The notes beneath the pieces were generated by a model, which was given only the letters and a program-made list of their open reading frames with translations, had not been told where the DNA came from and did no database searches. From Aulostomus chinensis (taxonomy: Eukaryota > Chordata > Actinopteri > Syngnathiformes > Aulostomidae), in contig JBBMOA010000007.1 of NCBI GenBank assembly GCA_037954235.1, positions 24,939,457-25,003,456 of the forward strand: a stretch of DNA of 64,000 bases. The letters run 5' to 3'. The position numbers and the translations under genes were made by a program. Positions 62,488-64,000 of this stretch are shown here, piece by piece. How positions within the stretch are numbered: the stretch's first letter is position 1; each line of letters opens with the position of its first letter.

Positions 62488-64000
62488 GTAAAGAGGTTTT
62501 GGGGGTTCTCATATATTTTGCTAGAGTTTTTCTTCAAGGAGTGATCCAGGATCCAGTATTATCAAATGAAGTCTCTCATTCTACTTTTCAAAATTATTCA
62601 TAGGACAATCCCTCTTTAATGTCTCGACCAAAGAGGAAATATGGTCACTGGCGTGTGTTGGTTTGTTTGTTCTGAGAATATCTCAAAAACCAATGGATGG
62701 ATTTTGATTAAATTTGGTGGAAAGATAGGTAACATTACGATGAGCAAGTGATTAAATTTTGGAAGCAATCTGTATCAAATTGTAGAGCCTGCCGACTGTT
62801 CTAGGTCATTGGCAGGATATAGCTATTAGCGGTATCTCAGTAATAGTGGTGTTTCACTCGAGCATGAATTGCCTGTAATTGGTCAGTTCCTGGATGTCAA
62901 TCACTCAAGCCTTTGACCTGAATCCGGACCACATTATTATTTAGTTTCATAGAAGTTTCTGATCGATATCACAGAACATTGTGATGGAGTATTTGTATGG
63001 ATAGAGTTCAGTAATTCACTGTATTCCACACTCTTTTAGTTTATCATGAATAAAATATGTGGTGTTGTAGCAAATACACGTACACAAATTTGTGTTCTTT
63101 CTGTTTCTCACTTAATTTTGAGGAGCCACGTAGACTCCTTAGGGAGGACATGCGCTTTGTTTTATATTTTTGACAGTACTCTTGCAGTTCACACATAAAG
63201 AATATCTGTACTCACCTAGATAAGTCACTGAGGTCTGGGGATAATCGTTAGGACGCTCTATCATCCTCCTTTGCATAAAACCTTATCCATATATAGCATA
63301 ACATTATCGATTCTAAACTATGTGCAGATTTAAATGTGTTTGCAAAAAGTGCAAAGACCAAAAAGCTTTGAGTGGCTAAGTTGCTGGTTGATGGATCACC
63401 CAGTAATCCTCTCAGCAGCTTGTTTGGCATCAGCAGATTACAAGAATCTCTTTCCATTATAAGAATGAGTCTTTCATTTCTGAGAAGAGGAGTGTTGGCT
63501 AACTTTATGATGGATTTATGCTATTAGTCACTCCAGAAAAGTCATGAAGTGTGAGGTAAATAAAAGTGATGAAAGGATTTTTATATTTACACTTGGATTT
63601 TTTTTTGCTGAGTTATTAAATGTAACATCAGGAGCAGCACATAATTACAGTCCTCTGCACTACACCAAAGCATTGCACTGAAAATTCACTGTGCTTATTC
63701 GGCATGTGAAAGCAGCCTGACAATTCCGGTGTTAACACAGCAAACTGACAAGGGTCTGTGCAGCATGCCAGGGTGCTGGCATGTTAGACTGGCAGAGCTG
63801 GCAACGTTTTACTCCTCGCTGGCTCCAAAACTCCGAATCAGGAGGATGTGAAAAAGTCATTGTTGCTCCTCGCAGAGACAGTAGGAAAGCCAAATCTTTA
63901 ATAGACTTGGAGATGTTATTAAAGAGGATCTGTCATGCTTGTCCTTAGTTTTTGTCATGTGCATATAAAGTTACAATGTCAGATGTTCATATGGCCAAAG
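62488..64000 (+). other. wnt7b: wnt7b intron 3, 5' part
   Basis: Sequence after the exon 3 donor up to the window edge. It contains one interspersed repeat copy near its start and otherwise no recognisable element. The acceptor and last exon lie beyond position 64000. Confidence 0.85.
62618..62800 (+). repeat. Fish interspersed repeat, 5' part
   Basis: TCTCGACCAAAGAGGAAATA, then GTTTGTTTGTTCTGAGAATA, CCAATGGATGGATTTTGAT, AAATTTGGTGGAAAGATAGG and AAATTTTGGAAGC follow the same order as in the copy at 50.4 kb. The 3' end with the GGAGGTATGCG motif is not found, so the copy is truncated or diverged. Confidence 0.55.

Noticed and set aside
1..64000. let-7 microRNA cluster, which neighbours WNT7B in mammals
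   Set aside because: No let-7 mature sequence (tgaggtagtaggttg type) was found by eye on either strand, so it is not called here.
1..64000. CRISPR arrays, operons, prophage or other prokaryotic systems
   Set aside because: Spliced vertebrate gene, SINE and dinucleotide arrays show a eukaryotic genome; tandem arrays are microsatellites without spacer structure.

Overview
This is a vertebrate, almost certainly teleost fish, genomic window. The evidence is AT-rich non-coding DNA packed with long CA/GT microsatellites, several fish-type interspersed repeats (a tRNA-derived SINE, a decayed Tc1/mariner transposon, LINE-like 3' tails), and one intron-rich gene with GT-AG splice sites. No bacterial-type gene, rRNA, tRNA or CRISPR array is visible. 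The precise species cannot be given from the sequence alone.

The only protein-coding gene I can support is the 5' part of wnt7b on the + strand. It has two mutually exclusive candidate first coding exons (1A at 39469-39539 and 1B at 41824-41906). Both end in the same reading phase and can join to exon 2 (46194-46420). Exon 3 is at 62216-62487. The gene runs off the right edge: the last exon, which should carry the lipid-modified serine and the cysteine-rich C-terminus, is not in the window. The visible exons encode the signal peptide and about the first 190 of roughly 350 residues. The assignment to Wnt7b rather than Wnt7a rests on the ALSSVVALGAN start of the mature part and on the GIDFSRRFVDAREIK segment.

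Layout: 1-38.7 kb is a gene desert upstream of wnt7b, with microsatellites, a SINE at 19.9-20.1 kb, a nearly full-length but dead Tc1-like transposase at 30.3-31.4 kb followed by a LINE-type tail, and scattered CTCF-like motifs. The 38.8-42.1 kb stretch is the promoter/first-exon region, with a TATA-like box, short upstream ORFs, long G-runs and a CpG-richer patch around exon 1B. The 42.1-46.2 kb stretch is intron 1, ending in a (TG)31 tract close to the exon 2 acceptor. The 46.4-62.2 kb stretch is the large intron 2, with repeat-derived sequence at about 48.1-49.4 kb and 50.4-50.6 kb. From 62.5 kb to the end is intron 3.

The points most worth checking are the dual first exons with different signal peptides, the tiny uORF whose stop overlaps the exon 1B start codon (ATGA), and the UG-repeat next to exon 2. 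I found no convincing new biological system beyond these.
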